Source: Prosopocoilus inquinatus (lineage: Eukaryota; Arthropoda; Insecta; Coleoptera; Lucanidae). From it: 64,000 nucleotides of DNA. This document shows, piece after piece, positions 21,231-32,400 of this stretch; the stretch's first letter is position 1, and the number at the start of each line of letters is the position of its first letter. A model generated the notes under the pieces. The model saw only the letters and a program-made list of their open reading frames with translations. It had not been told where the DNA came from and made no database searches. A program made the translations under genes and the position numbers. The stretch is from contig CM069870.1 of assembly GCA_036172665.1 (NCBI GenBank), positions 60,388,212 to 60,452,211 of the forward strand, read 5' to 3'.

Positions 21231-22011
21231 AGGTAAGTTTTTTAATGCATCTAACAGAGGGCACTTCGTACGTTATCGTAAAAAGTGTACAATGAACCTT
21301 CTCTGTATTTCATGCAGTAAACGACATCGTAATTATTTAAGTAAACTGGGACTTTACAACACGGCAATAATAGGTGCTTTCTTTCGCTTAAAAGTTTGAA
21401 TCGTGTTTCGAATAGCTTGGACCTGAATTTCGTAGTTGTTGCAACAAAACACCTGACTTGAATTTTTGATTGACAGTTCATTTGTAAGTAACCATAATTC
21501 AATCCAATCAAGTTTTAAAAATAGAGAGATTCAGAGAAAAGAACGTCTGTTTTTGAATCAAAACACGTTTGGATCACGATTTTGGGAGCGAAAGGAAGCA
21601 CCTATTTTTAGCATAATGATGTAATAAACTACATACAATTTTTTGTTTTCTATAAATACTGTGCGCAATCTCCTTACAAAAGTATTTTCTAAACTCGTAT
21701 CGCTTTTTAAGCGCTGCACTCGCTCGTACTCAAACAATTTCGGAACTGAAAGATTTTTTTTTCAATGTTAAACAGAATACAACGAGCTGTATTTATAATT
21801 TTTTCTCGGGTTTTGATTTCTAAAATTCCCGATTTCTCCCCCAAATTTGTATATCCCGCAAAATTCCCACCACCGTTTCATTTTTCCCGAAATTCTGGAA
21901 ATTTTCCGGTCATTGGCAGCACTGCATTCAAATCAACGCAGGACGCGAAGGCGTGACCGTCCGCTCCTACTCCTCCCTTCCGCCGATACATGTACCAAGT
22001 TCCGTTCTGTA

Positions 22012-22596
22012 GTCATCACCAAAGAACGGACTCAAAATCGATGCGACAAAAAAAAACATCGATGTTCGATACATTGGATGGAAATATCGGTTTTAAAAAA
22101 CATCCGAAAAACGAAAAATAAATAACTTTATTCTGAAAATTAAAAAAAATAAATTAAATTCCTAAAAGACAATATAAATTATATAAAAAAAATAAACGAA
22201 GCACAGAAAAAACTTGCCTCGATGGACAGGGTTAACAGAGAAGCGGAAAATAACTTAAAAATAAATACCTGAAATAAATGGGGGGGTTATCCAAAAATGT
22301 CTATTTCCTCGTCCTAGCAAGAAATAAACTAAACCCCAAATTTTTGGGTTTTTTTTGAAGCCTTTGAAACACTACTTCTTAAGAGAGTAATGAATGAAAA
22401 TCGCCCTGAAAAGTAAACGAGTGACTCTCTGACACATTGATAAAGCTACACCGTTTCTTGTTTATTTTAATCACAGTTTTGGTTAAAAAATAATTCGATG
22501 AGAATACGAGTCACTGAATTTTAATTTGTCTTCTAAGGATTAACCTTCTCACCAAAAATATAATCAATTCTGTGGTCCTCTTGATCGTTTATTACA
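22012..22596. other. No recognisable gene
   Basis: No ORF or repeat I can support. A short G run is at 22281. Confidence 0.35.
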
Positions 22597-24232
22597 GATT
22601 TCCAACCCTCTTTTAAAGCTTCGACCCCCTTTTGAATTTAATTAATATTCTACTGTTATATGACTTTATTTTATATTTTAATTATCAATTTGATTCTCTT
22701 TTGTTGTTTTTCTCTTTTGATCAAACTTTTGCTTAAAAATTCGTCAATGCATTTCATTCGAATTAACTTAGTTTTAGAGAATTTTTATTTTCGTCTTTCG
22801 TTTTTTTAATATTATATATTATTTAATTTTATTTATTTATTCCTTATTTAATTTTATTTATTTATTCCTTATTTAATTTTATTTAATCCAATTTTTAGTG
22901 TAATCATTGATCGACTTTTGTTTTATTTTTCTTCTTTTATATTCGATTTCATTTAATTTATTTAATATGATTTTTGAACCATTCGTTCATATCATCTTCT
23001 GTTTTTTTTTAATTTTTTTTTGACATAATTTAATTTTTTTTATCAACTGATTGTCTTTTATTTTCTTCTGCCTGGTTTGATTTGATTTTTATTTATTTCA
23101 CATTTAAATCTCGGCGATTGATTGCCACTTTTGATTTCGACTTTTTTCTTTAGTATTTACAGATTAAATTTTGAATGTGATAAAATTCGTCAGTTTTTTA
23201 TGTGGATTCGACTTTACACAATGTATTTACTCCATTGACGATCGTCTTTTGTGTTAATTTTCTTCGATTCGACTGTATTTTATTTTGTTAATCAATTTAT
23301 CGCTTTTTTCCTTTTTGTTGGAGTCAATTTGATGTAATTTAATTACTAATTTTATTTAATTTAGTGCAATTTACTGTACCTGTGTTAATACTTATTTATT
23401 AAATTTTGATTGAAGTTATGGCCTCTATTAAAGTACACCTGTGTATATGATTTTAAAAAAAATGCTTATTGCAGTTGTTGGAAGTTTGATTATTATAACA
23501 TTATAACCTAAATGCAGAAATGCTAATTCAAGCTGGACAATAATTAAGAAAAAATTATATTCTGTTTTCTGTGTTCGTCAATGTACGTTTAATTTTTTTT
23601 TTTTATAATTACCCTAGAACTACTTTTTAATTTATTATTGTTAGCTTGCATCTCTGTTTGTAGGTTGTTTCTAGAAGATAATAAAAAGATTGAAGTAAGA
23701 CTCTGCCTTTAAATTATCTTCTACTGTCTTTAAATAAAGTATTCAGATACGCTTTCTCTAGCCAATAATTCTTCCTAAAAAAACCTTATACAGGGTGTCT
23801 CTAAATTCCGTGGACATGGCGTAACCACAGATTCCTGGGCTCGAAATAAGATCAAAAAAGTTATACTAAGATATGTGTTGTGGTAACCCTGTTTCTCACA
23901 CTAGCGGTTTACTGCAAGTAACTAAAATCATCTATAAATATGGCTTACCTTTTTGTGGGCCTCCATACCAAATTCTACCCAAATCGGTTCAGCCGTGTCT
24001 TTGTTATAAGAAAAATTAATTTTTTCTTCAAGAACTTTGAAGAAGAATGCCAGCTTAAGGAGACCATTATAGATATAGATAAGTTTGGTTAAATCGTCTT
24101 ATTTTGAGTCCAGGAATCTGTGGTTAAGCCATGTTCACGGAATTTAGAGACAGCCTGTATAGGTTCATCGACCCCCAGCCAACCCCTGCAGGTTCGTCGA
24201 CCTCTAAAGCGTCGGTGTCGACCGTGTTGAGA
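22597..24232 (+). mobile_element. hAT-like element with T-rich filler and a nested MITE
   Basis: The left end CAGATTTCCAACCCTC is followed by CTTCGACCCCC and TTTAATTAATATT. The right end (24163-24232) has GGTTCATCGACCCCC, GTCGACC and TTGAGAATCCGTTG, the GC-rich right-end phrases seen at 61.7 kb. Flanks GTTTATTA and GTTTAGTC match at 5 of 8 positions. The interior is filler with GATCGTCTTTTG motifs, and a TACAGGGTG MITE is inserted near the right end. The pairing of these two ends is an inference. Confidence 0.45.
23789..24159. mobile_element. MITE with ~70-bp inverted ends, TACAGGGTG family
   Basis: TACAGGGTGTCTCTAAATTC at the left is mirrored by GAATTTAGAGACAGCCTGTA at the right. The arms extend about 70 bp through CCACAGATTCCTGG. 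TA flanks both sides (23787-23788 and 24160-24161). The interior has no ORF of note. Confidence 0.8.
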
Positions 24233-24305
24233 ATCCGTTGGTTTAGTCTAAAAACTTGAATAATTTGCCAATAGATTACCAAGTTATCTTCCTCTATCGA
24301 TAGAG

Positions 24306-24468
24306 TTAAGCTGGATTCATTGCTAGGCGAGTTTTCATCGTCGCGTTACGGAATATATACTTGATTGGTTGGTTTAATTAAACGAAATATATACTTTTAA
24401 ATCGGACCAATAGAATCGTGTAGAATTTTAACGTAAACGCAAAACGCGTAGCAATGAATTTGGCTTTA
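24306..24468. mobile_element. MITE with TTCATTGCTA ends
   Basis: Left TTAAGCTGGATTCATTGCTA and right TAGCAATGAATTTGGCTTTA are inverted ends. The match continues inward through GCG-rich phrases to ATATATAC motifs. The element is about 163 bp. Confidence 0.6.
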
Positions 24469-25380
24469 GCGTCAAAATACACAAATCAATTATACCAACT
24501 TTGCTGCTTTGAAATCATGAATTCAAAAACAGGAAAATAAATGGAATGTGCACAATTAGGAGTTAGACATATGTTTTTCGAAAACTCAAACTCCAACTAG
24601 GTTTGCATAATCCATTACGTAGTTGGGAAACCAAAACTCAAAATGAATGTTTGTTACTGCATATCATTGTCTGTTTGCTAACAGTTGTGGTGCTTCTACT
24701 TTCCCATTCAGCGTCTCGTTTTTTTTTTTTTGTTGTTTTGAATGTAATTACTACCTTTCAGGTGTACGTTCAATTTTATATTACGGTCTAATTGAATGAT
24801 TTATATTCTGTGAAAGCTCCTCTTACACATAATTTCCATATTCCGGCTTGTTTTTGATATAAAAGTATTTGTTAAAAAGAGGAGACACTAATTGATAAAA
24901 GCAGGTTACCGCAAAACGCAATGAAAAGGAAGGTACAGCTCTTGCAACTTGAGAAGAAACTATCACGTGACCTGCGCAATACGCAATTTGAACCAGCAGA
25001 TAAGCTCCGCCCACAGGTTCTTCTCTATCATAAAGCTGCTGTCTAGGTTCTTTTAATGAACGTTGTGTACGTCTGCCATGTATTGCGCTTAATTAAAGGT
25101 TTTTTTTTAATTGGTTTGTCTCATAGTAATTTCGTTGTTCTGTCGCCCGCGCCGCCGAAATAAAACTGCGTGAATTAGCCGAGCGAGCGGTACATTCTGA
25201 CACCTAGAAAAACCGAATAAAACGACGCACAGCGACAGCCGAATATTCGCAGTATGTCCCCTGCGGAGACTCTAATTTTAAATGTCTGGAAATCGCTTGT
25301 GTTGGTCTTTTTCGGCGATCAAGCGAAATAATTCTGGCACGTCAGAAATACTCGTACGTTCAAATTGCAAAGCTTGCTGC
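24469..25380. other. No recognisable gene
   Basis: No ORF above about 63 codons. The stretch 25140-25260 is comparatively GC-rich and CpG-containing but shows no coding pattern. Confidence 0.35.
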
Positions 25381-25621
25381 GTTGAAGGTAATTAAGTAAA
25401 TACCCGATGGGTTGATAAAAAAACGAATATACCCAGTATTTACCTAAAGCAATCTTATATACCCAAAAAATGGGTGCAGTGAGTATACTTCTATAGCAGG
25501 TAAATATCCATACATATATCGGGAAAATTCCAGGGTAAGTACCACATAATCTGATGCGTTCGTCCTGGGTTTCCCCTGTATTGTCAGTAGTCTCATTTTA
25601 TTTGGTTCGACAATTCCACTA

Positions 25622-26308
25622 TACAGGGTGAGTTTTTTATCTTGAGACAACCCAATACTTCGAAAACTATGCATCGGAACAAAAATCGTTGTAAATACAA
25701 TTTGTTGGACCCAAAGGGGCCTATCTAATTATACCAAACGCGACCTCCCACCCCACTGTCAGTGGGTGAGGCTGGGGGCAACTTTCAAATCGCAAATGGG
25801 AACTACCATATTTTATTGTAGATTCGAACTCTACGCCTCAAACTACGTCAGGTCTGTCCGAATCTCTGTTTTGGATTCATGGACGATGGTGTTGAATTTT
25901 TTAAAAACCTATCTTTAGCCTTACCTAGAAACAACGACGTAATAGGTTTCTGCTTCCATCGGGGTGCTTGTTTTAGGTGAGTTCCCTACGTCGTTTTTCC
26001 TGGGTAACGCTAAAAATAGGTTTTGCAAAATTCAACGTCATCGACCAGGAATCCAAAACAAAGATTCGGACAAATCTTGCGTAGTTCGAGGCGTAGAATC
26101 CGAATCTGCAATAAAAAATGGCGGTTCCTACTTGCGATTTGAAAGTTGCCCCCCGCCCCACTCCACTGGGAGTGGGTGTGGGGGGTCGCTATTAGTATAA
26201 TTAGATGTCCCCTTCGACTCGAACAAATTATATTCACAAAGTTTTTTGATCTGATGCATAGTTTTCAAGATATTGCGTTGTCTCAAGATAAAAGAAACTC
26301 GCCCTGTA
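25622..26308. mobile_element. 687-bp foldback element, TACAGGGTG family
   Basis: TACAGGGTGAGTTTTTTATC at the left is mirrored by the right end, ending GAAACTCGCCCTGTA, with TA on both sides. The inverted arms are long, about 330 bp each, meeting near 25965; each arm contains a C-rich block (CCACCCCACTG / CAGTGGGTG-like). The frames at 25964-26352 are within these arms and are not called. Confidence 0.8.
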
Positions 26309-26469
26309 TATATGCAATGGTTAATTTCAAAATTTTAGCCCGAACAACATAAATGTGAACGGAAAACATCAAAATGAGAGAGATGGTATTACGCACTGTT
26401 GCATCCACTTTTACTCACCCAATCCTCTGTAATCACCTTATGATATACGCGCTTAGCACTTGATATTAT

Positions 26470-29290
26470 TATTACATTTATTGTTGTTCTCGTTTAATTT
26501 CGTTGATTCTCTAACGATAATTTCAACCAAAAAATAAAAAAAAAAAAAACGAATCACCAAGTGAAACAAGAAAATTATCAGCAAAATAAAACCAAGACAG
26601 TTTCCTTTAATAAATTTTTTGATTTTCTCTCGTTTACATTTACCGTTTTCTTTTATAAATCTTTTCTGTGTGTGTGTTTTTTCTTAATTTCATTGATCCA
26701 CTGTCAATCTTATATCGTTTTCGTTTAATTTCATTGACCCTTTGTCGGTAATGCAAACGAAAAAAACAAAAAGCGAAGCAAGAGAAAGAAATAAAAGTTA
26801 ATAAACGACACAAAACAAAAGACAATCGCTGTTATTTTATAAAACTTTTGGTTTTCATTTAATTTTATCGATCCGTTTTCTTGTTGTTTCTGTTGGCCGT
26901 CTTTTGTTTTGTTGTTAACTTTTGCTTTAGCTTAATTCAACGTCCGCCATTTTTTCCCTTATTTGCGCTTGCCGTTTTTTTTTTTTAAATAAATATTTCG
27001 TTTTTGTTTAACTTTAATGATCGTCTTTTGTTTAATTTTGTTGATTATATTTGGATTCATTCCATTATTCACTATTTTTATTTAATTTGGTCGATTTTCT
27101 TTTTTTTCTGTATCTGTATTTTATTGACTGTTTTTATCTTTTTGTTTTCATTGGTCTCCTCTGTCGATGATGCAAACGAAACACAGAGTGCGAACAACAG
27201 AGCGAAACAAAAGAACAATAAACGAAATAAAACAAAAGGACAATCCACGAAATAAAACAAAAGACAATCGGTGTCATTTTATAGTCATTCTTGGAATTTA
27301 TTTCAATTTTATCCATCGATATATGTATATTTTGATTTTATTTGATTTACTGATCGTGTTTTGTTTTATTTCGTTGATTATTTTTTTTCGTTTCATTCTG
27401 TAGTTAAAACTTTGTTTTCCGTTTTTTTTGTTTTTTTTTTTATTTAACTTTATCGATTTTCATTTTTCTTTTCGTACTTATTAATCGTCTTTTTCTTGTT
27501 TTGCTTTATTTTGTTGTTCCTCTTTCGCTTGTATTTAATCTAATTTTACTATATTCGTTTTATTTGATTAATTAGTATGTCATTTTCTGTTTCGTTGTTT
27601 TCATTTTTGCGTTTAAATTCTGATTTTTTGTTATTCTTATTTGTTTTTTATTTGTTGCTTCACTTAATTGCTTATTTTGCGTTTCGTTCTATTCTTTACA
27701 GTTTTTCACTTGCGCCACCCTCCCGTTTCATAAATTTGTTAATTTTTATTATTTAATGTCAACGATATTTCTTTGTTTCTTTTATTGACTTTCGTTGAAT
27801 CTCTAACGATAATTTCAACCAAAAATGAAAAACGAATCACAAAGTGAAACAAGAATATTACCAGCAAAATAAAACAGAAACGATCGGTTTCCTTTAATAA
27901 ATCCTTTGATTTTTTCTCGTTTACATCTTCCGTTTTCTTTTACAAGTCTTTTCTGTGTGTGTTCTTTAAATTTCATTAATCCACTGTCAATCGTATTTCG
28001 TTTTTGTTTAATTTCATCGATTCTCTCTCTCTCTCTCTCTCTCTCGATAATGCAAATCGAAAACAAAAAGCGAATCGCAGAGTGTAACAAAAAATAATCA
28101 ATGCAATAAAAAAGACAAGCCTTTGCATTTTATAAAGAAGTTTTCTTTTTAATTTCATCAATCCCCTCAGTGAATCGTATTTTGTTTTTCTTTTTGTTTA
28201 ATTTCATTGATCCTTTGTCGGTAATGCAAACGAAAAAAACAAAAAGCCAAACAAGAGAAAGAAACAAAAGTTAATAAACGACACAAAACAAAAGACAATC
28301 GCTGTTATTTTATAAAACTTTTGGTTTTCATTTAATTTTATCGTTCCGTTTTCTTTATTGGCCGTCTTTTGTTTTGTTGTTAACTTTTGCTTTAGCTTAA
28401 TTCAACGTCCGCCATTTTTTCCATTATTTGCGATTGCCGTTTTTTTAAAAATAAATATTTTGTCTTTGTTTAACTTTATTGATCGTCTTTTGTTTAATTT
28501 TGTTGATTATTTTTAGACTCACTCCACTAATCATTTTTGGTTTTTAAAATTTTTATTTAATTTAATCGATTATCTTTTTTTTTTCTTCTGTATTTATTGA
28601 CTGTTTTTACTTTTCGTCTTCATTGGTCCCCTGTCGGTGATGCAAACAAAACACAAAGTGAGAACAACAGAGAGAAACAAAAGAACAATCAACGAAATAA
28701 AACAAAAGACGATCGGTGTCATTTTATAGTCATTCTCGACTTTTATTTCAATTTTATCCATCGATATTTTGATTTTAATTAATTTACTGATCGTCTTTTG
28801 TTTTATTTCGTTGATTATTTTTCGTTCCATTCTATAGTTCAAGTTTTTCGCTTATTTTTTTTATTTAACTTGATCGATTTTCTTTTTGTATTTATTAATC
28901 GTCTTTTTCTTGTTTGGCTGCTCTATCACTTGTTTTGCTGCTCCATCACTTACTTTGCTTTGTTTTGTTGTTCGTATTTCGTTTTCGTTTGCATTTAATA
29001 TAATTTTACAATATTCGTTTCATTTGATTAATTAGTATGTCATTTTCTGTTTCGTTGTGTTCGTCTTTTATTTTCATTTTTACGTTTAAATTTTGATTTT
29101 TGTTGTTTCTATTTTTGTATATTTGTTGATCGTCTTTTGTTGCTTCATTTAATTGATTATTTTGCGTTGCATTATCTCCTTTATAGTGTTTCACTTGCGC
29201 CGCCCTCCCTTTTCATAAATTTATTTATTTTTATTATTTAATTTCAACAAACTTTCTTTGTTTTTTTTTTATTGACTTCTGTTACATTTT
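26470..29290. repeat. Tandem duplication, ~1.3-1.5 kb units, T-rich
   Basis: Unit A (about 26470-27780) and unit B (about 27781-29290) share ordered landmarks: TCTAACGATAATTTCAACC (26510, 27802), TTTGTCGGTAATGCAAACG (26741, 28214), AATTAGTATGTCATTTTCTG (about 27570, 29031) and CACTTGCGCC (27709, 29194). The offset grows from about 1290 to 1485 because unit B has an extra segment around its TC run. Both are filled with GATCGTCTTTTG phrases and their complements, so the sequence can fold back locally. Confidence 0.7.
28021..28046. repeat. (TC)n microsatellite
   Basis: An uninterrupted run of TC dinucleotides within unit B of the T-rich duplication; it is absent from unit A. Confidence 0.9.
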
Positions 29291-29526
29291 ATTATTCGGC
29301 TGTAGTTTTATTTTATACATAGTTCGTCTCTTGTTTTATTTTGTTGTCCGTCTTTTTTTTCATTTGCGTTACATTTGTTTTAAATCTAATTTTATTATTC
29401 CTCTTTTCTTATTATTAGGCAATATCCTGAATTTTTCTCCGAATGTACCCAATTTTTGCCGAGTAAATATCCGGATTTTTACCCAAAGTTTTATTTACCG
29501 GATATATTTCCATCACTGATTGAAGG

Positions 29527-30655
29527 TGACCAAGTCTCATCATCACTTTAAAAATTATAAAAACAAAGGTCAATTTTTTTTATAAGTATAAGCCATTCAC
29601 TTATTATTTGTTGTTTTGTTGTAACGTGCCTATGTAACTAAATTTTGACAATGAATGACATTTCGGCTTAGTTTTAGTTTTAAGGTTAACGTGAATTAGG
29701 CAATGTTGCAATATTTTATTTTCACTGCGAGGTGTATTCACGTTCAAATTTGCAGAATTGTCAACGCCGCGCCGCTGTTTTGTATGTACATTGCAATGGC
29801 AATAAATTAAATTTGTCTGATTTAACAAGATAGCCAACCTACTAACTTAAAATCACGACTTGTTGCAATAGCAAATAGTGAAGGAATGGAACATAGGTAC
29901 TCCCAAAACACTTGGTTGAATAACGACGCCTGAAGCGATGGTACATTTGAAAGGGGGCACCTTTCGCTTTTGAACACATGTTTACCAGTCTCGCAGCAGT
30001 AAAATTAACACCAATTGATGAAAAATAGAGGATAAAACAGCTGCGTTCATGGTCGCCTACCTGACTGCATGCACTCCGCCTCGAACGAAAAAGATACGTT
30101 TTATATACAGGATACGTGCATTCTATTGATTCATATCACCTCGCCGGAATGACTCACGCCTCATAACTATTCATAAGATTTTTGTCGGAATAAATCGCCG
30201 TCGTCGTCGGAAGAAACGGCGGCGGTGGTTAATAGATTCGTAGAAAGAAAGCGCGATTAAATTACGAGTTTACTTCGGCGGTTGTAACGACAAAATTCTG
30301 GGCGGTGATGGCAGATGTTGAGCACCTACGCGGACCATTAATTGATGCTTTAATTTGACGATGTGTGGGCTCAGAAGTAATAGTTGCGAGTGTTTTTTTT
30401 TTCAATTGTTAACAACTGAAATTGAAAGTGATGGCGCCAGGCAAAATGATTTTTCAATTGCTTCTCTGCCATAGTTTTAATCGAGCGAGAAAAATAACAC
30501 GTAGGTATTTGTAATGGCTTCCACTAATGGCTTTGGTATTGTTAATGTAAGACATTTTTATGTGGGAAGGAGTATATATACTCCTTCTTTTTTTAGCGGA
30601 ACTTAATAACTTTATAAACTCTTTTCATATAGACCAGGGACGGGCAGGAGGAGAG
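29527..30655. other. No recognisable gene; one dispersed repeat
   Basis: About 29755-29870, read on the minus strand, matches 5368-5520. A GGCGGCGG/CGTCGTCG-rich stretch lies at 30195-30310 without an ORF. Nothing else is recognisable. Confidence 0.35.
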
Positions 30656-30657
30656 TA

Positions 30658-30775
30658 CAGTCATCCTCAACTGAAATGCAACTCCTGCATGTATACCTCA
30701 CCTCAAAGACTTTAAGGCTGACAGAAATGTCAAGTTGTACTCCAAGAAAAACCAAATAAAATGTCCGGACGACTG
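30658..30775. mobile_element. Short MITE, CAGTCxTCC ends, TA-flanked
   Basis: Left CAGTCATCCTCAACTGAAATG-like and right CATTT...CCGGACGACTG ends bound a 118-bp segment with TA at 30656-30657 and 30776-30777. It has the same end sequence as the 9088-9199 copy. Confidence 0.6.
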
Positions 30776-31385
30776 TATCTTAACCATGTTGTAAGGAGAG
30801 CGACAGCAGTCGGATTGTACACTAATGCTTAAAAGTTTAGAAATGAAAAGCAATAAAATCGTTCGAATTTGAACCTTATTGAAACGGGCCTAATATATTT
30901 CGAACCTTAAGGAACTTTCTCCGCACCCCGATAGGAGGGTTGTTTACTTAGGTCCTATTAAACCCCGGCCGGTGCAGATGTTTATGGTTTGTTGAATTTC
31001 GTTGCCAGTATTTGGTTCCGAGTATTTATTGAGGCGACGCGCGGTTGCGAACGCGGACGCGGTGGCGAATTTGTTTGTTCTCTTTTGCTTTAACTTAAAA
31101 ATTGAACAAAAAATGTTTTTTTTTTTAATCAGAATATTTTATATTGTTAAATAACAGGATTTCAGATCATATTATAAAGACATATAAATGTTAAATTGCT
31201 ATAAAGGATCGACGATGTTAATTAATCTGAAAAATTATAATTATACCAAATTTCTGCCTTTATACACTTCTGGTTTGTTTGACTTCACAAAAATTTTATT
31301 CGTTTGTAGTTTGTGTATGTTTTTCTGTGGATTCTAAAATTTTCATTACGAGAAATACATAAATAGATTTTTAGTAAATATGAAA
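30776..31385. other. No recognisable feature
   Basis: No gene or repeat identified. A GC-rich patch with CGACGCG lies near 31035-31065. Confidence 0.35.
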
Positions 31386-31420
31386 TACAGGGTGATTTAT
31401 TAGCTCACCGACAAGCTTTG
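31385..31420 (+). repeat. Solitary TACAGGGTG end
   Basis: ATACAGGGTGATTTATTAGC matches the ends of the TACAGGGTG family, but no partner end was found downstream. Confidence 0.35.
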
Positions 31421-31540
31421 CCATACGGAAAGCTCACATAATTTTAAGAAAATAATAACAATTAGGACATATGTTCGATTTTATTTATTTTTAAGTAAAG
31501 AGAAGATCTCACAATTTTGATTCTAGTTATTTTGTCCCGT

Positions 31541-31590
31541 TCCTCTGTACAGCTGTTTCAGTCCTATTTGGGACTTTATTTATTATTCAG
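31541..31590 (-). ncRNA. Decayed hammerhead ribozyme remnant
   Basis: On the minus strand the order is stem II AGTCC/GGACT with loop CAAATA, GAAA, the short stem III with loop AGCT, then GTA and CAGAGGAAC. These keep the 3' half of the hammerhead core. The CTGANGA element expected just before stem II is replaced by an ATAAATAA-like run, so it should not cleave. Stem II resembles the classical animal hammerhead stem. Confidence 0.5.
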
Positions 31591-32400
31591 AATCATACAA
31601 ATTTAGGAAACTTAACAAATATAGTATTAAACTCCTAGAATATAGAATGATATGTATAATACTTAAAAATTGCAATACTTGCGTTAAAAATAATAAACAT
31701 ATTTCATTCTACGCCACAGAGGAAAAAATAATATTCTTCTTTTTAGTTTCTTCTCAAATCTGACATCAGTAAAATAAGTTGAAAAGTTCATCCACAAAGT
31801 TTGGCAAGTTTTCATTAATCTAGAAGTTAAGAGAAAATGATTAAATCGTATAACATTTATTTTGTGAAAATATGTGAATGATTTTTGAGTATTTGAAAAA
31901 ATATATAGAATGAGCTAGATTATTTAAATTTGTTTCTTATTATAATAATATAAATGCTAAGAAGTTCTGCTCAACAAAGCTATTAATTAGTTGCAAAACA
32001 TATGTGTATTTAATGAAACTAGAAAGTTAAATTTAATTAACGAAAAATAACAGATTTTATTTTATTGACTTATTTAATTTCAATTGCCAAAGTTTCAGAA
32101 ATTTTAATTTCATAATGCACACATTATTTACTACACATGTTATAATATTTAGAAAATAAATTTTGTTAAATTTCTTATCCATCCAACTACAATGAAAGTC
32201 TTTCTAGCAGATTATTCAAGTTGGTTGAATAAGTTCGCATCTGTGTTAAATCGCTGTGTTTGCGATGACCGGTTTTATTATCGGGGTAGCAGGTACGGTT
32301 GTAAAAGCTATAAGGTTCATAATTGCAAAGCATAAAATTTCTTACTGCCAGTGGCATGTCTCGTACTCCGAAAACTTTATAGCAGAAGTGTACATACATA
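31591..32400. other. No recognisable gene
   Basis: AT-rich DNA; overlapping 70-codon frames at 32187-32468 run into the Tc1 end and are not credible. Confidence 0.4.

Larger units (their letters stand above)
20171..22011. mobile_element. Region bounded by ~90-bp inverted repeats
   Basis: TACAGAACGGAACTTGG at 20171-20187 is mirrored by CCAAGTTCCGTTCTGTA at 21995-22011. The match runs about 90 bp inward through GGAAGGGAGGAG and an ACGCAGGA/TCCTGCGT segment, to a phrase rich in ATTCCCG. It looks like a transposon's ends, but the enclosed 1.7 kb is T-rich filler plus a later hAT-like end at 20388. No transposase is present. Confidence 0.55.
25389..29518. mobile_element. Large hAT-like element carrying foldback and T-rich duplication
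   Basis: The right end read inward begins CAGTGATGGAAATATATCC and has repeats of CCGGATATTTAC-like phrases (29440-29518). The left end has ATACCCGATGGG and GTAAATATCC phrases of the same kind (25396-25520), although its outermost bases are eroded. Flanks GTTGAAGG (25381-25388) and ATTGAAGG (29519-29526) match at 7 of 8, supporting one hAT insertion of about 4.1 kb. Inside are a 687-bp foldback and a T-rich tandem duplication. No transposase was found. Confidence 0.5.

Noticed and set aside
25964..26352. Several 60-78 codon frames on both strands
   Set aside because: They lie in the arms of the 687-bp foldback and are a consequence of its C-rich inverted repeat.
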